A stretch of DNA of 25,247 bases, taken from the NCBI GenBank assembly GCA_035626155.1, contig DASPOF010000004.1, positions 1 to 25,247 of the forward strand, given 5' to 3'. The notes under the pieces are model-generated. The model worked only from the letters and a program-made list of their open reading frames with translations. It was not told the origin of the DNA and did not search any database. The stretch is from DASPOF01 sp035626155. Lineage in GTDB: Bacteria > Desulfobacterota > Binatia > Binatales > Binataceae. Of the stretch, positions 1 to 6,793 are shown one piece after another. The stretch's first letter is position 1; every line of letters begins with the position of its first letter. The position numbers were made by a program, and so were the translations under genes.

Positions 1-492
1 CTCGCCAACACGGTCGTGCCGACCATCCTGCGCGCCGGTTACAAGGACAACGTGATTCCCGGCGAAGCGTGGGTCGTCCTGGACGGGAGAACGCTCCCCG
101 GTGAAGACCCGGAAAGTTTCACCGCTCAACTGCGCGAGATCGTCGGCCCCGAGCCAAAATTCGAACTGCTCAAGACGGCCCCGCCGGTCGAGACGACCAG
201 CGACACGCCGCTGTTCAAGCTCATCAGCGAGCGCGTCGAGGCGGCCGACCCGGGCGCGCAGGTCATCCCGTGGATGATCCCCGGCGCCACCGACAACAAG
301 TTCTACGCGCGGCTCGGCGCGGCCTGCTACGGATTTGCGCCCGTCAAGCTCGATCCGAACATGCCGTTTACCGCGCTCTATCACGGCAACGATGAGCGGC
401 TGCCGATCGACGGCTTCTTCTGGGGACTGAGAGTGTACGCGGATGTGGTGCTGAGCTTTCTCGGAATCAGGCTGGACGAGGTGTTCGAGTAG
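1..492 (+). CDS. M20-family metallopeptidase/amidohydrolase, C-terminal part (5' end outside window)
   Basis: The reading frame is open from the first base, so the gene begins upstream and only about 163 residues are visible. They cover the end of the dimerisation (lid) domain, with a segment of the type seen before 'VIPGEAWVVLDGR', and the closing part of the catalytic domain. The tail 'ALYHGNDERLPIDGF' matches the conserved M20 motif in which a His ligates the second metal and an Asp/Glu-Arg pair follows. M20 enzymes are zinc- or cobalt-dependent hydrolases of peptides, acyl-amino acids or carbamoyl compounds; the substrate cannot be named from this fragment. It converges on the BamD gene with a gap of only 12 bp and no visible terminator. 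The family call is firm, the specificity unknown. Confidence 0.85.
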   Translation, partial: LANTVVPTILRAGYKDNVIPGEAWVVLDGRTLPGEDPESFTAQLREIVGPEPKFELLKTAPPVETTSDTPLFKLISERVEAADPGAQVIPWMIPGATDNKFYARLGAACYGFAPVKLDPNMPFTALYHGNDERLPIDGFFWGLRVYADVVLSFLGIRLDEVFE

Positions 493-504
493 CCGCCCGC
501 GTCC

Positions 505-1872
505 TTACAGCCCCGCACCCGGCGTGTGATCCATCGCCTGGCTCTGCGGCGTAAACGTAACCAGCAGGCGAGGGGGCTGGTCGAGCGGCACCACGGCGAA
601 GTTCGAAACCGGCACCGTGTTGAGAGTGACGGTCGTCGCCTGGTCGTCGACCTTCACATCGCAGTCCTTGAAAATCGAACGGTCGAACACCAGATGATGC
701 TCGAGGCTTGCGGCGGGCTTCACGTCCTTCATCATCACCGTCGCAGTCGAATAGCCGCTGCCGTTCTCAAGGCGCTTCTCGAAGCGCACCGGGCCGGTCA
801 GGTCGAGTATCACCGACAGCGGCGGTTCGGTCGATGACAACCGGATGGTGCGCAGAGTCGCGGGGCCGGGCGCCTTATCCGCCACCACGGCTTGCGACCT
901 TCCGGACGGCCCCGGCGGCGGATCGAGCACTGATTCTGCCGCCGGCTTCGGATCGGGACGCTCGAGAATCGGCAGGCCATCGGGGCCGTACATCGACCCC
1001 GCATCGGCGAGTTCCGATGTGCTCGGCTCAGCGTCGCGCTGGCGGACCACTACGCGGGCCTGCTGGGCATCTGAGTTTGCCGGGAAGCCGCTCTCGGCGA
1101 GCACCAGCGGCAGCGGATCCTCTTCGGTGTCCACGGGCTGATTCAGTTTCTTGAGTTCGTCACGGCTCTTGGAGGCGTACGGCGTGTTGGGAAAATGCTT
1201 GAGGAGGGCCTCGAACGCCTGCGCGGCGGAGTATTTCTTGCCCTCCTTCTCAAGGGCGGTGGCGAGTTCGTAGAGCGCATCGGGCGCGATCGGGGTGTCC
1301 GGATACTTCTGAAGCAGCTCGGCGAGGCGCGACTCGGCCGCTTTCAGATTGGCGCGCTTGAAATAAAAGTTGCCGACGATCAAATCGTGGCGCGCGAGGA
1401 CCTCGCGGCAAATCTCGCCGCGCTCGCGCGATAGCTCGGCGAACGATCCCTCCGGGAAACGCTGCTCGATCAGTTCGAAATGCTGGAGCGCCGCCTCGGT
1501 CTTGCCCTGGTCCTGGTCCTCGCGCCCGATCTGATCGAAATAGCTCATCGCGATGTAATAGCTCACCAGGTCGAGATTCTTGCTCGTCGGGTGCATGCGC
1601 TGGAAATCATCGAGCGCGGAAATCGCCTCGGCGTAGTTCGCCATTTCGTAATGCGCCAGGCCGATCTTCATCTCCGCGTCTTCGGCGTACGGGCTGAAAG
1701 GATAGTAATCGATCAGGCGCGAATAGTTCTCGATCGCCGCGTTGTATTCGTGCTCGGCGAAATTCGCCTGGCCCTGGGCGTAGTAGTCCTCGCCGGTCGG
1801 GGGTTTGCGCAACGAGCACGCAGCAATCCCCAGCAGGCTCGACACCAGAAGTATGGCGAGCGAACGCCGCAT
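505..1872 (-). CDS. bamD: BamD-like outer-membrane assembly lipoprotein with C-terminal AMIN-like domain
   Basis: The 455-residue product starts with a lipoprotein signal peptide ending in the lipobox IAAC (Cys19). Residues about 26-245 are TPR repeats of the BamD/YfiO type ('YYAQGQANFAEHEYNAAI', 'LAELLQKYPDTPIAPDAL', 'FEALLKHFPNTPYASKS'). BamD is the essential lipoprotein of the BAM complex that inserts beta-barrel proteins into the outer membrane. A disordered Pro/Ala/Asp-rich linker (about 246-338) leads to residues about 339-441, which look like an AMIN domain ('LSVILDLTGPVRFEKRL', ending in 'PPRLLVTF'), a beta-sandwich that in other proteins targets cell wall or secretin partners. Ordinary BamD is only about 245 residues. 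I chose ATG at 1872; an in-frame TTG lies at 1887. Neither has a clear Shine-Dalgarno. The TPR/lipoprotein call is strong, the AMIN call moderate. Confidence 0.82.
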   Translation of the reverse strand: MRRSLAILLVSSLLGIAACSLRKPPTGEDYYAQGQANFAEHEYNAAIENYSRLIDYYPFSPYAEDAEMKIGLAHYEMANYAEAISALDDFQRMHPTSKNLDLVSYYIAMSYFDQIGREDQDQGKTEAALQHFELIEQRFPEGSFAELSRERGEICREVLARHDLIVGNFYFKRANLKAAESRLAELLQKYPDTPIAPDALYELATALEKEGKKYSAAQAFEALLKHFPNTPYASKSRDELKKLNQPVDTEEDPLPLVLAESGFPANSDAQQARVVVRQRDAEPSTSELADAGSMYGPDGLPILERPDPKPAAESVLDPPPGPSGRSQAVVADKAPGPATLRTIRLSSTEPPLSVILDLTGPVRFEKRLENGSGYSTATVMMKDVKPAASLEHHLVFDRSIFKDCDVKVDDQATTVTLNTVPVSNFAVVPLDQPPRLLVTFTPQSQAMDHTPGAGL

Positions 1873-1982
1873 AATTGGAAGACTCAAGTCAGGTTAGACA
1901 AGCACAGTGTGCATTGCAATCGGGCGAAAGCGGCCCAAAATTCCGATTTTTGGCATTGCGGGCGATTGCGCCGGCGCGCCGG

Positions 1983-2618
1983 TTACGGGCGCTCGAACAC
2001 CCCGGCATAAAGCGGTTTCCCGGCGGCGGCATACTTTCGAGCGAACCCGGTTTTTTCTGCGCCCGGCGCAGACTCCGTCATCTCGCGAAAGCCCTCCGCC
2101 CCGAGCAATTCGAAGATGCGCGCGGCATATTCGGCCACGTCGCTCGCGATGAAAACGCGGCCGCCGGGCTCGAGCGTGCGGCGCAGGCTCGCGACCAGGT
2201 GCGGAGTGAACAGCCGATGCTTGCAGTGGCGCTCCTTGGGCCATGGATCGGGAAAGTAGATGTGGTAAGCCCGCACGCTCCCGGCGTCGAGCATCAGGTT
2301 CACCAGCGTGCGCGCATCCATCTGGACCACGCGCAGATTTCCGAGGCGAGCCCGGCCGCATCGCACCGCGAGCATCTTCGCCATCGGGTTCGAGAGTTCG
2401 ACCGCGAGAAAATCGCGACCGGGGTTGAGCGCCGCGCGCTCGATCAGGAACTCGCCCTTGCCCGCGCCGAGCTCCACTTCGAGCGGCGCGCGCCTGCCAA
2501 AGATGCGCTCGGGATCGATCGCGAAGAGCGATCGATCGTGCGCGACCATCGCGCGGTGGGCCGCCTCGCGCGCTTCGGGCTTGCGCCAGGTCCGCGCCGC
2601 TTTTCTAAGCCGCACCAT
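1983..2618 (-). CDS. trmB: tRNA (guanine-N7-)-methyltransferase TrmB
   Basis: TrmB forms m7G46 in the variable loop of many tRNAs using S-adenosylmethionine. The signature 'YFPDPWPKERHCKHRL' (FPDPWP at about 122-127) is diagnostic of the family, and 'VELGAGKGEF' (from about 48) is the SAM-binding glycine loop; 'PGGRVFIASDVAEYA' is the late Rossmann strand region. The length of about 211 residues is normal. ATG at 2618 is used here; an in-frame TTG nine bases upstream (2627) is an alternative, and the purine run GGGGGA sits almost against the ATG, so the start is uncertain. It lies 51 bp downstream of folP on the same strand and 110 bp upstream of the BamD gene, so the three may be co-transcribed. 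Confidence 0.95.
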   Translation of the reverse strand: MVRLRKAARTWRKPEAREAAHRAMVAHDRSLFAIDPERIFGRRAPLEVELGAGKGEFLIERAALNPGRDFLAVELSNPMAKMLAVRCGRARLGNLRVVQMDARTLVNLMLDAGSVRAYHIYFPDPWPKERHCKHRLFTPHLVASLRRTLEPGGRVFIASDVAEYAARIFELLGAEGFREMTESAPGAEKTGFARKYAAAGKPLYAGVFERP

Positions 2619-2669
2619 TCCCCCCAATGATTACCACGGTCGGCGATGCGAGACGGAGTCCGCGGCGCC

Positions 2670-3485
2670 TCATCGTCCCGCGGCGTCGATCGCCGCGATC
2701 ACGCGCAAAGCATCGTTGAGCGCGCCCGGATCATGCGTCCGCACGTAATCTGCGCCGGCGAAGGTGGCGTAGAGTTCGGCCGCGAGCGTCGCCGGGCCGC
2801 GCTGCGCGATCGCCCGGCCGGTGACCGCGCCGAGGAAGGACTTTCTCGAAACCGAGATCAGAACCGGAAGGCCGAAGCGCTCGCGCAATTTGCCGATATT
2901 CCTCAAAACGGCGAGCGACGGCTCGGGATTGCTCCCAAGGAAGTAGCCCATCCCCGGATCGAGGATCATTCGCTCGCGAGTGATTCCCGCCTCGGTGAGC
3001 GCCGCAATTCTCAGCGCGAAGAAGTCGAAAATGGCTTCGAGAACTTTCGTGGGATCTGCCGGCGCACGAACCGCCCGCGCCCCCGTCTGAATCGCGTGCA
3101 TCACGATGAGCCTGCACGACGCGCGCGCGAGCTCGGGATAAATCGCGGCGTCGCCGAATCCGGTGATATCGTTCAGATATGCGACCGATCGCGCCGCCGC
3201 CCAACGCAGCACTTCGGGCTTGAAGGTGTCTATCGAGATGGCGACTCGGCTTGCAGCGAGCGCATCGACCACGGGACCAAGGCGGCGAATTTCCTCGGCC
3301 GCCGGAACTTCCTTAGCGTCCGGGTTGCTCGATGCTGCGCCCAATTCCACGATGTCTGCGCCGTCGGCGGCGAGCTGATGCGCGTGAGCGATCGCCGCTT
3401 CGGGCGCGAGATAACGCCCGCCGTCGGAGAACGAGTCCTCGGTGATGTTTACCACTCCGATGATTGTGGGCCGCGCGATTCGCAT
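2670..3485 (-). CDS. folP: Dihydropteroate synthase, closely resembling Sul-type (sulfonamide-resistant) enzymes
   Basis: FolP condenses p-aminobenzoate with 6-hydroxymethyl-dihydropterin pyrophosphate in folate synthesis and is the sulfonamide target. The 271 residues form the complete TIM barrel. 'NITEDSFSDGGRYLAP' (13-28), 'ASSNPDA' (51-57), 'YLNDITGF' (103-110), 'LDPGMGYFLG' (175-184), 'SVSRKSFLG' (211-219) and 'ADYVRTHDPG' (245-254) match the plasmid enzymes Sul1 and Sul2, as I recall them, better than ordinary FolP, which has 'GGESTRPGA' and 'SRKSMIG'. Between the LDPG and SRKS motifs it is about three residues longer than E. coli FolP, as in Sul. The setting is chromosomal (trmB, bamD) with no integron, ISCR or transposase. 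No strong ribosome-binding site is seen before ATG 3485. DHPS function is near certain; natural resistance is inference. Confidence 0.95.
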   Translation of the reverse strand: MRIARPTIIGVVNITEDSFSDGGRYLAPEAAIAHAHQLAADGADIVELGAASSNPDAKEVPAAEEIRRLGPVVDALAASRVAISIDTFKPEVLRWAAARSVAYLNDITGFGDAAIYPELARASCRLIVMHAIQTGARAVRAPADPTKVLEAIFDFFALRIAALTEAGITRERMILDPGMGYFLGSNPEPSLAVLRNIGKLRERFGLPVLISVSRKSFLGAVTGRAIAQRGPATLAAELYATFAGADYVRTHDPGALNDALRVIAAIDAAGR

Positions 3486-3510
3486 TTGGCTGATGCTCGA
3501 TAATCCGCAG

Positions 3511-3543
3511 CTCAGTCGGGGCGGCTCAGTCGGGGCGGCTCAG
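3511..3543. repeat. 14-bp tandem duplication at the end of the HpaB-family gene
   Basis: The unit CTCAGTCGGGGCGG occurs twice head to tail (3511-3524 and 3525-3538) and is followed by its first five bases (3539-3543). The monooxygenase stop codon (minus-strand TGA, 3528-3526) lies in the second unit. This looks like a small slippage duplication; no function is suggested. Confidence 0.85.
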
Positions 3544-4980
3544 AAACGCATCGACCCGCTCCATGAGCGGCTTCAAATCCGTGTCGTCCACCAGCGCGCT
3601 CGCCATCGGGATGGAATCACCGGACACGCCGGACACGTCGCGTTCCAGGAGCATCTGCCGCCCGGCAAACGCGCTGCATGTGGCGTCCCACGCAAGGCGG
3701 TAAAGCGCCGCACGCTCGCGGGAATCGCTGCCCGCGACAGTGAAGTAGCGCTCGATATCGCCGTGCTTATCCGGGTTCGCAAAATCCGCCTCAGCCGGCG
3801 TCGCCATCAGCGACGATGCGCTTGCCTCCCGGATTATCTCGACCATCCGCGGATACATCCGCGCGAACAGGTTGCGCGCAGCTCCAAGCGGTGCGCGCGC
3901 CGGAACGTATACGCCCCAGCGATCGGGCGCCGCGTCGGCTTCCGCCGCGCGCAGGCACGCGCGCATCGCCTCCGTGACCGCGATCATCTCGGCCAATCCC
4001 TCGCGCACGTCCTTGAGCCCCATCGCATCGCCTGACCGGGCGATCCGCGCGGCAAGTCCGAGCAGGAACTCGCTCTTGGCGGCGTTTCTCACGACCACCT
4101 GATGCATCATGTGCACGCGGGCGCCGGTCGCATCCCACATCGCGTTCGATCGCTCCACGTCGCCGCACAGGAACACGCGCTCCCACGGCACCAGCACATT
4201 GTCGAACACCGCGGCGCAATCCATCTCGTCGAACCGCGATGTGAGCGGATGGTCGAACCTGGAGCGCCCGAGGTCATACGCATCGCGGCAGTAAAACCGA
4301 AGCCCCTTCGCATTGCACGGGATCGCGAATGAAAGCGCGAACGGCGCCGACGCCGGCTCGGCCTTGAGCGCTGCCGGCGGGAAGACGAGCAGCTCTTCGG
4401 CCAGCGGCGCGAGCGTGGCGAGCATCCGGCAGCCGGTTACGATGATTCCATCGGCGCTCCGATCGACCATTCTCAGGGCAAGATTGGCGTCGGCGCGTCC
4501 GGCGGATTCCAGCGCGCGGCTTGCGTGCGCGTTTTCGAGCGCATGCGCCGCGCACCAATCGTGGTCGCGCGCCGCGCGATAGTATTTCACGATGTTGGCG
4601 CCGAAGCGGGGGTCGCTCAGGGCGAAGAACTCGTGCGCCGCGGCCATCGCGGCGATCCCGGCGTTCAGATAATCAGGGCTGCGCCCGAGCATCCCGCATC
4701 CCCACTCCGCCCATGCCTTCATCATCCGGGCGCGCCTGCCGACGTCATCGGCGCTCTTTGGCTGAATGAACGAATAGCCCGCTCGGCCGCCATCCTCGGT
4801 GCGGTATGTCATCTGCTCGACATGCTCGAGCTGCATGTCGTACAGCGATGCGACCGAGCGCGCGCAATTGACGAACGCGGGATGCGCGGTCACGTCCTTG
4901 ACGCGCTCGCCGCCGAGCCAGATCGCGGCATCGAGCTTCTTCAGCGTCGAGAGATAATTGTTTCCCGACCGCGCTCCCAT
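3526..4980 (-). CDS. HpaB-family FAD-dependent aromatic monooxygenase (4-hydroxyphenylacetate 3-hydroxylase family)
   Basis: The 484-residue product aligns by eye with the large oxygenase subunits HpaB/PvcC. It opens with 'MGARSGNNYLSTLKKLDAAIWLGGERVKDVT', continues with 'WAEWGCGMLGRSPDYLNAG' (91-108) and has the family hallmark 'FDNVLVPWERVF' (259-270). Such enzymes hydroxylate phenols or related rings using reduced FAD supplied by a separate reductase. The related 4-hydroxybutyryl-CoA dehydratases carry iron-sulfur ligands, for which I do not see the Cys pattern. The frame extends to 5034, but ATG 4980 is preferred because the family motif begins there and GGAG lies 10 nt upstream. No HpaC-type flavin reductase is present in the window. 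folP starts 40 bp downstream. Family certain; substrate unknown. Confidence 0.88.
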   Translation of the reverse strand: MGARSGNNYLSTLKKLDAAIWLGGERVKDVTAHPAFVNCARSVASLYDMQLEHVEQMTYRTEDGGRAGYSFIQPKSADDVGRRARMMKAWAEWGCGMLGRSPDYLNAGIAAMAAAHEFFALSDPRFGANIVKYYRAARDHDWCAAHALENAHASRALESAGRADANLALRMVDRSADGIIVTGCRMLATLAPLAEELLVFPPAALKAEPASAPFALSFAIPCNAKGLRFYCRDAYDLGRSRFDHPLTSRFDEMDCAAVFDNVLVPWERVFLCGDVERSNAMWDATGARVHMMHQVVVRNAAKSEFLLGLAARIARSGDAMGLKDVREGLAEMIAVTEAMRACLRAAEADAAPDRWGVYVPARAPLGAARNLFARMYPRMVEIIREASASSLMATPAEADFANPDKHGDIERYFTVAGSDSRERAALYRLAWDATCSAFAGRQMLLERDVSGVSGDSIPMASALVDDTDLKPLMERVDAFLSRPD

Positions 4981-5295
4981 CTCAGAGCATCTCCAGGTGC
5001 TTAGGCAGGCTGCGGCGCACGCGCTTGGGGGCATTTTCCTGCGCCGCGCATCGCGGGTGCGAGAGGCCCATCTCCGTATTCATCAAAGCCAAAATCGCGC
5101 GGATTCGCACTGCGATGCAAACGGGTTTCGGATTAATCCCAGGCTGCCTTATCTGTGCCCATCGTGGCGCGATTTCGGGCATCGCGTGAAGACGCGCGCG
5201 GCGCGCTTAAAATCGCCCCGTGCCGCCGGCCATTCCTTCAGCTTGACGCATTGACGGATCGGTTTTACTCTCGATTTCGGCGGCATCGCGCCATC
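4981..5295. other. Divergent intergenic region (HpaB-family gene / LON-domain gene)
   Basis: These 315 bp separate two divergent starts and should hold both promoters. The plus side has the promoter-like pair listed at 5243-5271. On minus a 66-codon frame runs through to the monooxygenase start, but it has no recognisable protein features. I see no RNA structure or riboswitch motif I can support. Confidence 0.5.
5243..5271 (+). promoter_or_regulatory. Possible sigma-70 promoter for the LON-domain gene
   Basis: TTGACG (5243-5248) and TACTCT (5266-5271) are separated by 17 bp, the ideal spacing, and would start transcription about 18 nt before the GTG at 5296. The -35 is good and the -10 poor (3 of 6). 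A second TTGACG at 5251-5256 is not correctly spaced. Confidence 0.35.
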
Positions 5296-5949
5296 GTGAC
5301 TGAGCTCCCCAGAATCATACCGCTCTTTCCGCTGCCGAACCTTGTGCTGTTTCCCGGCGTGAGCGTTCCGCTGCGGATATTCGAACCGCGCTATCGCGAG
5401 ATGATCGCCGATGTAACTAGCAGCCACGGGATCATCGGGATGATGCTCCTCAAGGGCGACTGGGCGGGCGAGTATCACGCCTACCCCGACATCTTCACGA
5501 TGGGATGTGCCGGGAGAATTTCCGAACTCGAGAGGCTCGCTGACGGGCGATACAACGTCACGCTCGAGGGAATCGCCGAGTTTCGCGTCGAGCGCGAGAT
5601 TCGCCAGCGGCCGTACCGCCAGGCCGAGGTAAGCTGGTGCCCGGTCGCGCCCGCCCAGCTTGAATGCGACACGGAGACGCTCGAAGGATTGCGCGAGATG
5701 CTTTTCAGTTACCTGGGTCCGCCGGGCATGCAAGCCTGGCGCACGCTGGTCGAAGAGCAGGGGCTGACCGGCTTCGATCTGATCAATCTTCTGTGCTTCC
5801 ATCTGGACCTGTCGCCGATCGAGAAGCAAACGATGCTCGAGGCGCTCGGCGATCGCATCGACTGCCTGATCGATGTCCTCACCTTCCGCCTCGAGGAGCG
5901 CAAGCTCGGCCCCCGCGGTCAGCGCGGAGGACCGGGTTCGGTTCAGTAA
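5296..5949 (+). CDS. Stand-alone LON N-terminal (substrate-binding) domain protein
   Basis: The 217-residue product consists almost entirely of the N-terminal domain of Lon protease. 'IIPLFPLPNLVLFPGVSVPL' followed by RIFEPRYREM near residues 7-36 is the hallmark, and 'GRYNVTLEGIAEFRVERE' is a second typical strand pair. There is no AAA+ or Ser-Lys protease domain, so it is not a protease. Stand-alone LON proteins are common in bacteria and are thought to bind unfolded protein or act as adaptors, but their role is not established. The frame extends upstream to 5155; I place the start at GTG 5296 because homology begins with 'TELPRIIPLFPLPN'. The ribosome-binding site is weak. A run of GC-rich codons ends the gene. 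Confidence 0.88.
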   Translation: MTELPRIIPLFPLPNLVLFPGVSVPLRIFEPRYREMIADVTSSHGIIGMMLLKGDWAGEYHAYPDIFTMGCAGRISELERLADGRYNVTLEGIAEFRVEREIRQRPYRQAEVSWCPVAPAQLECDTETLEGLREMLFSYLGPPGMQAWRTLVEEQGLTGFDLINLLCFHLDLSPIEKQTMLEALGDRIDCLIDVLTFRLEERKLGPRGQRGGPGSVQ

Positions 5950-6185
5950 CCGGCGCAGGTCAACGCCTGGTCCGCCGCCCTCTGATTGTTTCACTGCTGC
6001 ACGCATCGTTGCAGGAAAGCCGCGAGCGGCATCAGTTCGTCGGAGGGTGCAGCGAAATTGTCACACGTGCCGCAAATCGTATGCGGGCCGGAGAGGACCG
6101 CGGTCGTTCGCAAATTGCGGAACCGTTCGCACATCGCTAGATTGATCGCTATTTTTCTAATCAGTAGTTGACCTTCACGGTCCGC

Positions 6186-6216
6186 AATTAGTACCGTAAT
6201 ACGTTCGGAACTAATT
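6186..6216. promoter_or_regulatory. Operator-like inverted repeat
   Basis: AATTAGTACCG (6186-6196) and CGGAACTAATT (6206-6216) pair at 10 of 11 positions around a 9-bp centre. The dyad centre lies about 37 bp upstream of the -24 element of the candidate sigma-54 promoter, a place where an activator or repressor dimer could bind. The symmetry is direct observation; the role is inference. Confidence 0.5.
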
Positions 6217-6235
6217 CTGCGCAGGCGCGTATTAG

Positions 6236-6252
6236 TCGGCACATGGTTTGCT
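6236..6252 (+). promoter_or_regulatory. Candidate sigma-54 (-24/-12) promoter
   Basis: TCGGCACATGGTTTGCT matches the consensus TGGCAC-N5-TTGCW except for the first base, with the invariant GG (6238-6239) and GC (6250-6251) separated by 10 bp as required. Transcription would begin near 6263, giving a leader of about 85 nt before ATG 6349. Confidence 0.45.
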
Positions 6253-6292
6253 TTAAAGCCGAGCAAATAGAGGAATATCGGGTGCCCCGCAG

Positions 6293-6311
6293 GCCGAGCA
6301 ATCCGCTCGGC
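6293..6311 (+). other. Leader hairpin upstream of the 144-aa gene
   Basis: GCCGAGC (6293-6299) pairs perfectly with GCTCGGC (6305-6311) across a 5-nt loop, ending 37 nt before ATG 6349. No U-tract follows, so it is not a classical terminator. The left arm also occurs at 6258-6264. Confidence 0.4.
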
Positions 6312-6348
6312 GGTTTCTGAAACGGGAGTGGACCGAGGGGTCAGTAAC

Positions 6349-6783
6349 ATGGAATGGGAAAACAGCTCACTGGGGTCCTTGTTCGTTCCGGACGTTTTGA
6401 CGCCGGAGCAATTCTACGACAGCCGTCGCGATGACAGCGCGATCCGACCGGTCAAGAAGCTGATGATGGCGATTCTGGAGGATGCACTTCGCTGCTTCCA
6501 GAACAACGCCGAGGCGAAGGGAGGTTCGCGCAAGCGTTTGTTCACGGAAGCTGAGCAGTGGTTGTGCGGCGAGGGTGGAGAGGGACCCTTCTCATTCGAG
6601 ACGGTCTGCGAGACCCTGGGCATCGAGCCGAGATTTCTGCGTTCGGGGCTGCGCGAATGGCGCAAGCAGCAGCTTGCGGGCGTCTCGACCCGGCGGCTGG
6701 CGCGCCGGTCGCCGGTCGTACGCAGCGGACGGATCAGCGCTCCGGCAAGACGCGAGCCCAAGCGCGCCGCCGAGGGCAGGTAG
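6349..6783 (+). CDS. Conserved-looking small protein of unknown function, possible helix-turn-helix
   Basis: I cannot assign this 144-residue protein to a named family. Residues about 33-51 ('RPVKKLMMAILEDALRCFQ') form an amphipathic helix, and 'FSFETVCETLGIEPRFLRSGLREW' (81-104) has the look of a helix-turn-helix, so DNA binding is a reasonable guess. Residues 111-144 are Arg/Ala/Pro-rich, basic and probably disordered. I recall similar proteins in deltaproteobacterial-type genomes but cannot verify that. ATG 6349 is chosen over an in-frame GTG at 6328 because GAGGGG lies 8 nt before the ATG. The gene stands alone on plus behind a long leader with a sigma-54-like promoter, and its stop is followed 10 bp later by repeat copy 1. 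Confidence 0.72.
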   Translation: MEWENSSLGSLFVPDVLTPEQFYDSRRDDSAIRPVKKLMMAILEDALRCFQNNAEAKGGSRKRLFTEAEQWLCGEGGEGPFSFETVCETLGIEPRFLRSGLREWRKQQLAGVSTRRLARRSPVVRSGRISAPARREPKRAAEGR

Positions 6784-6793
6784 GCGGGCCGTT

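Larger units (their letters stand above)
5950..6348. other. Long leader/regulatory region upstream of the 144-aa unknown gene
   Basis: About 400 bp without a credible gene, with an AT-richer core (about 6130-6270) against a GC-rich background. It holds an 8-bp direct repeat CGTTCGCA (6105-6112 and 6124-6131, period 19), an operator-like inverted repeat (6186-6216), a sigma-54-like promoter (6236-6252), the sequence GCCGAGCAA twice (6258-6266, 6293-6301) and a leader hairpin (6293-6311). A 119-codon minus frame crosses it but resembles nothing. Confidence 0.6.

Noticed and set aside
1480..2630. Long plus-strand frames opposite the BamD and TrmB genes
   Set aside because: They are mirror frames created by high GC at the third codon position; the minus-strand products are recognised families.
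2670..3485. Acquired mobile sul gene
   Set aside because: The neighbours are housekeeping genes and there is no integrase, ISCR, transposase or terminal repeat; base composition looks like the surroundings. A native folP is more likely.
4982..5182. 66-codon minus frame just upstream of the HpaB-family gene
   Set aside because: It lacks hydrophobic or motif content and a ribosome-binding site; it is better read as the divergent promoter region.
5991..6350. 119-codon open frame on minus through the leader region
   Set aside because: No recognisable motif or ribosome-binding site, and it covers the dyad and promoter-like sites of the plus gene; likely chance in GC-rich DNA.
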